Assembly (NCBI GenBank): GCA_035578155.1
Contig: JAPWDM010000004.1
Location: 36,888,394-36,952,393, forward strand
Direction: 5' to 3'
DNA: 64,000 nucleotides
Source: Brachynemurus nebulosus
Lineage: Eukaryota; Arthropoda; Insecta; Neuroptera; Myrmeleontidae
The notes beneath the pieces were generated by a model. That model was given only the letters and a program-made list of their open reading frames with translations, was not told the DNA's origin and searched no databases. The position numbers and the translations under genes are program-made. This document shows, in pieces, positions 63,001-64,000 of this stretch (its first letter is position 1; every line of letters begins with the position of its first letter).

Positions 63001-64000
63001 TGCTATTGTTAAATGTGTTTTAAATGCATTATTTTTATTCTAAATACAAGTAGGCGAATAGTAATTTTAAAAAATTTAAAAAAAAAGAACTTACTTTTAA
63101 ACAAATGAAATACATACATATTAAGTAATTTAAAAATGTTATTAAAGTCACTGTTTATTTATAAATTAGGAATTTTGGATTTTTTTATTTATAAAATAGA
63201 AATTTTGGATTTTTTTGGAAAGAAAAAATATCTTCATAAAAGCCTTCCAGTTTACTGTTTAAGTTCCTTTTTTAATATTTAAAAATAAAACACAAAGGCA
63301 ATTGGCGGATAAGCATGGGTAGGAATGCCCTCGTACGAATTGTGTTGGCTTTTTCCCTGCTAACTGCTGTCGGCACAAATTTGAAATTTACTGGGATTCA
63401 GCCCTTAAAAACTTATAACCTTTTTTTAAAGCCCCGATCAACCGGACACTCATCATCAGTTTTGAAACCACCAAAATGACAAATCGCTTGTGGACATTCA
63501 ATACCGAAGATGAAAGGAAAAATTTGACTTCCGTGATGGGGCTCCGCTGCTCACGACGTTTTTTTTTTTTTTTTTTTTGTACAAAACCAAAACTAACTGA
63601 ATTTTACTTTTTAGAAATCATGACTCACTTGAAGTGGTGTAGTTGAATTTTTCAACAATTGCAGGAGAGCACCCGTATCAGTTAAACCAAACCTTAACAT
63701 GTTTCACTATAATAATATGATTTTGCTTATAGACCCACACATTATACACGGTATATACAAACGTGTTTCGTAAAGATATTATCTAACAGCTAAATAACTA
63801 TTACCAGTAAATATGTCAGTGTTTAATGTCAATCTCATTATATACAATACAGTATGATCCTAATATAAGCCATCATATAAGAAATTTCAACACTCTTGTT
63901 ATTCCTTTTTTTCAATTTATCTAATTTTAATTATTATTGCAATTTATTACTTACTTTTAATTTACATCTCTCCTAAATGTGTCAATATGGCTGGTAAAGT
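63001..64000. other. Intergenic, no recognisable gene
   Basis: A direct repeat of TTTATAAATTAGGAATTTTG type at about 63157-63210 and an 18-base T run near 63561-63578. No gene supported. Confidence 0.5.

Overview
The window is a gene-poor, AT-rich stretch of an animal nuclear genome, built almost entirely of transposable elements nested in one another. The mix (Merlin, Tc1, hAT, PIF/Harbinger, TTAA-specific elements, Helitrons, a Jockey-type LINE, a Penelope-like element and a tRNA-Thr-derived SINE) points to an arthropod. An insect, possibly a hemipteran, is my guess, but nothing here settles the species. I see no convincing host gene, no CRISPR array and no operon-like layout. One 500-base run of N marks an assembly gap.

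Layout. Positions 1-1179 are one Merlin copy cut by a TTAA-specific MITE. Positions 4.2-7.8 kb hold a small hairpin MITE, a hAT inside a hAT, and the first coding exon of a Harbinger transposase. Positions 9.2-15.3 kb are one copy (F1) of a large unnamed repeat family made of ~120-bp satellite units and (TA)n tracts, interrupted by a Tc1 element, a SINE and a 1.4-kb foldback. Positions 15.9-18 kb hold a Helitron and a TIR element. Positions 20.9-25.1 kb hold a decayed Jockey-like LINE (minus) abutting a Penelope-like remnant with a GIY-YIG domain (plus). Positions 27.1-33.4 kb are a giant palindrome of two further copies of the same family (F2 minus, F3 plus), whose arms are nearly identical by eye. 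Positions 34.6-38.9 kb hold a 2.5-kb TIR element with several passengers and a long-TIR element set in degenerate 120-bp units. Positions 40.8-43.9 kb hold a textbook Helitron, TA tracts and a palindromic SINE insertion with a 15-bp target duplication.

Positions 45,153-51,117 are the clearest structure. An older Merlin (B, minus) was interrupted by a younger Merlin (A, plus) and by a hAT MITE; A was in turn interrupted by a TTAA element. Each step shows target-site duplications, and taking out the insertions restores B's reading frame. Positions 52.5-59.7 kb contain a near-perfect 90-bp-arm hairpin and two adjacent ~2.1-2.2 kb foldbacks. Positions 60.2-61.6 kb are relatively GC-rich and may be the 5' part of another LINE. 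The end holds a TA tract and a ~158-bp tandem repeat.

Two themes run through the window. First, large inverted repeats are unusually frequent. Second, a repeat family carries satellite units and TA microsatellites, with most of the TA tracts at one phase of the unit. Paralogous copies act as empty-site controls for one another, so many insertion events can be ordered from this sequence alone.
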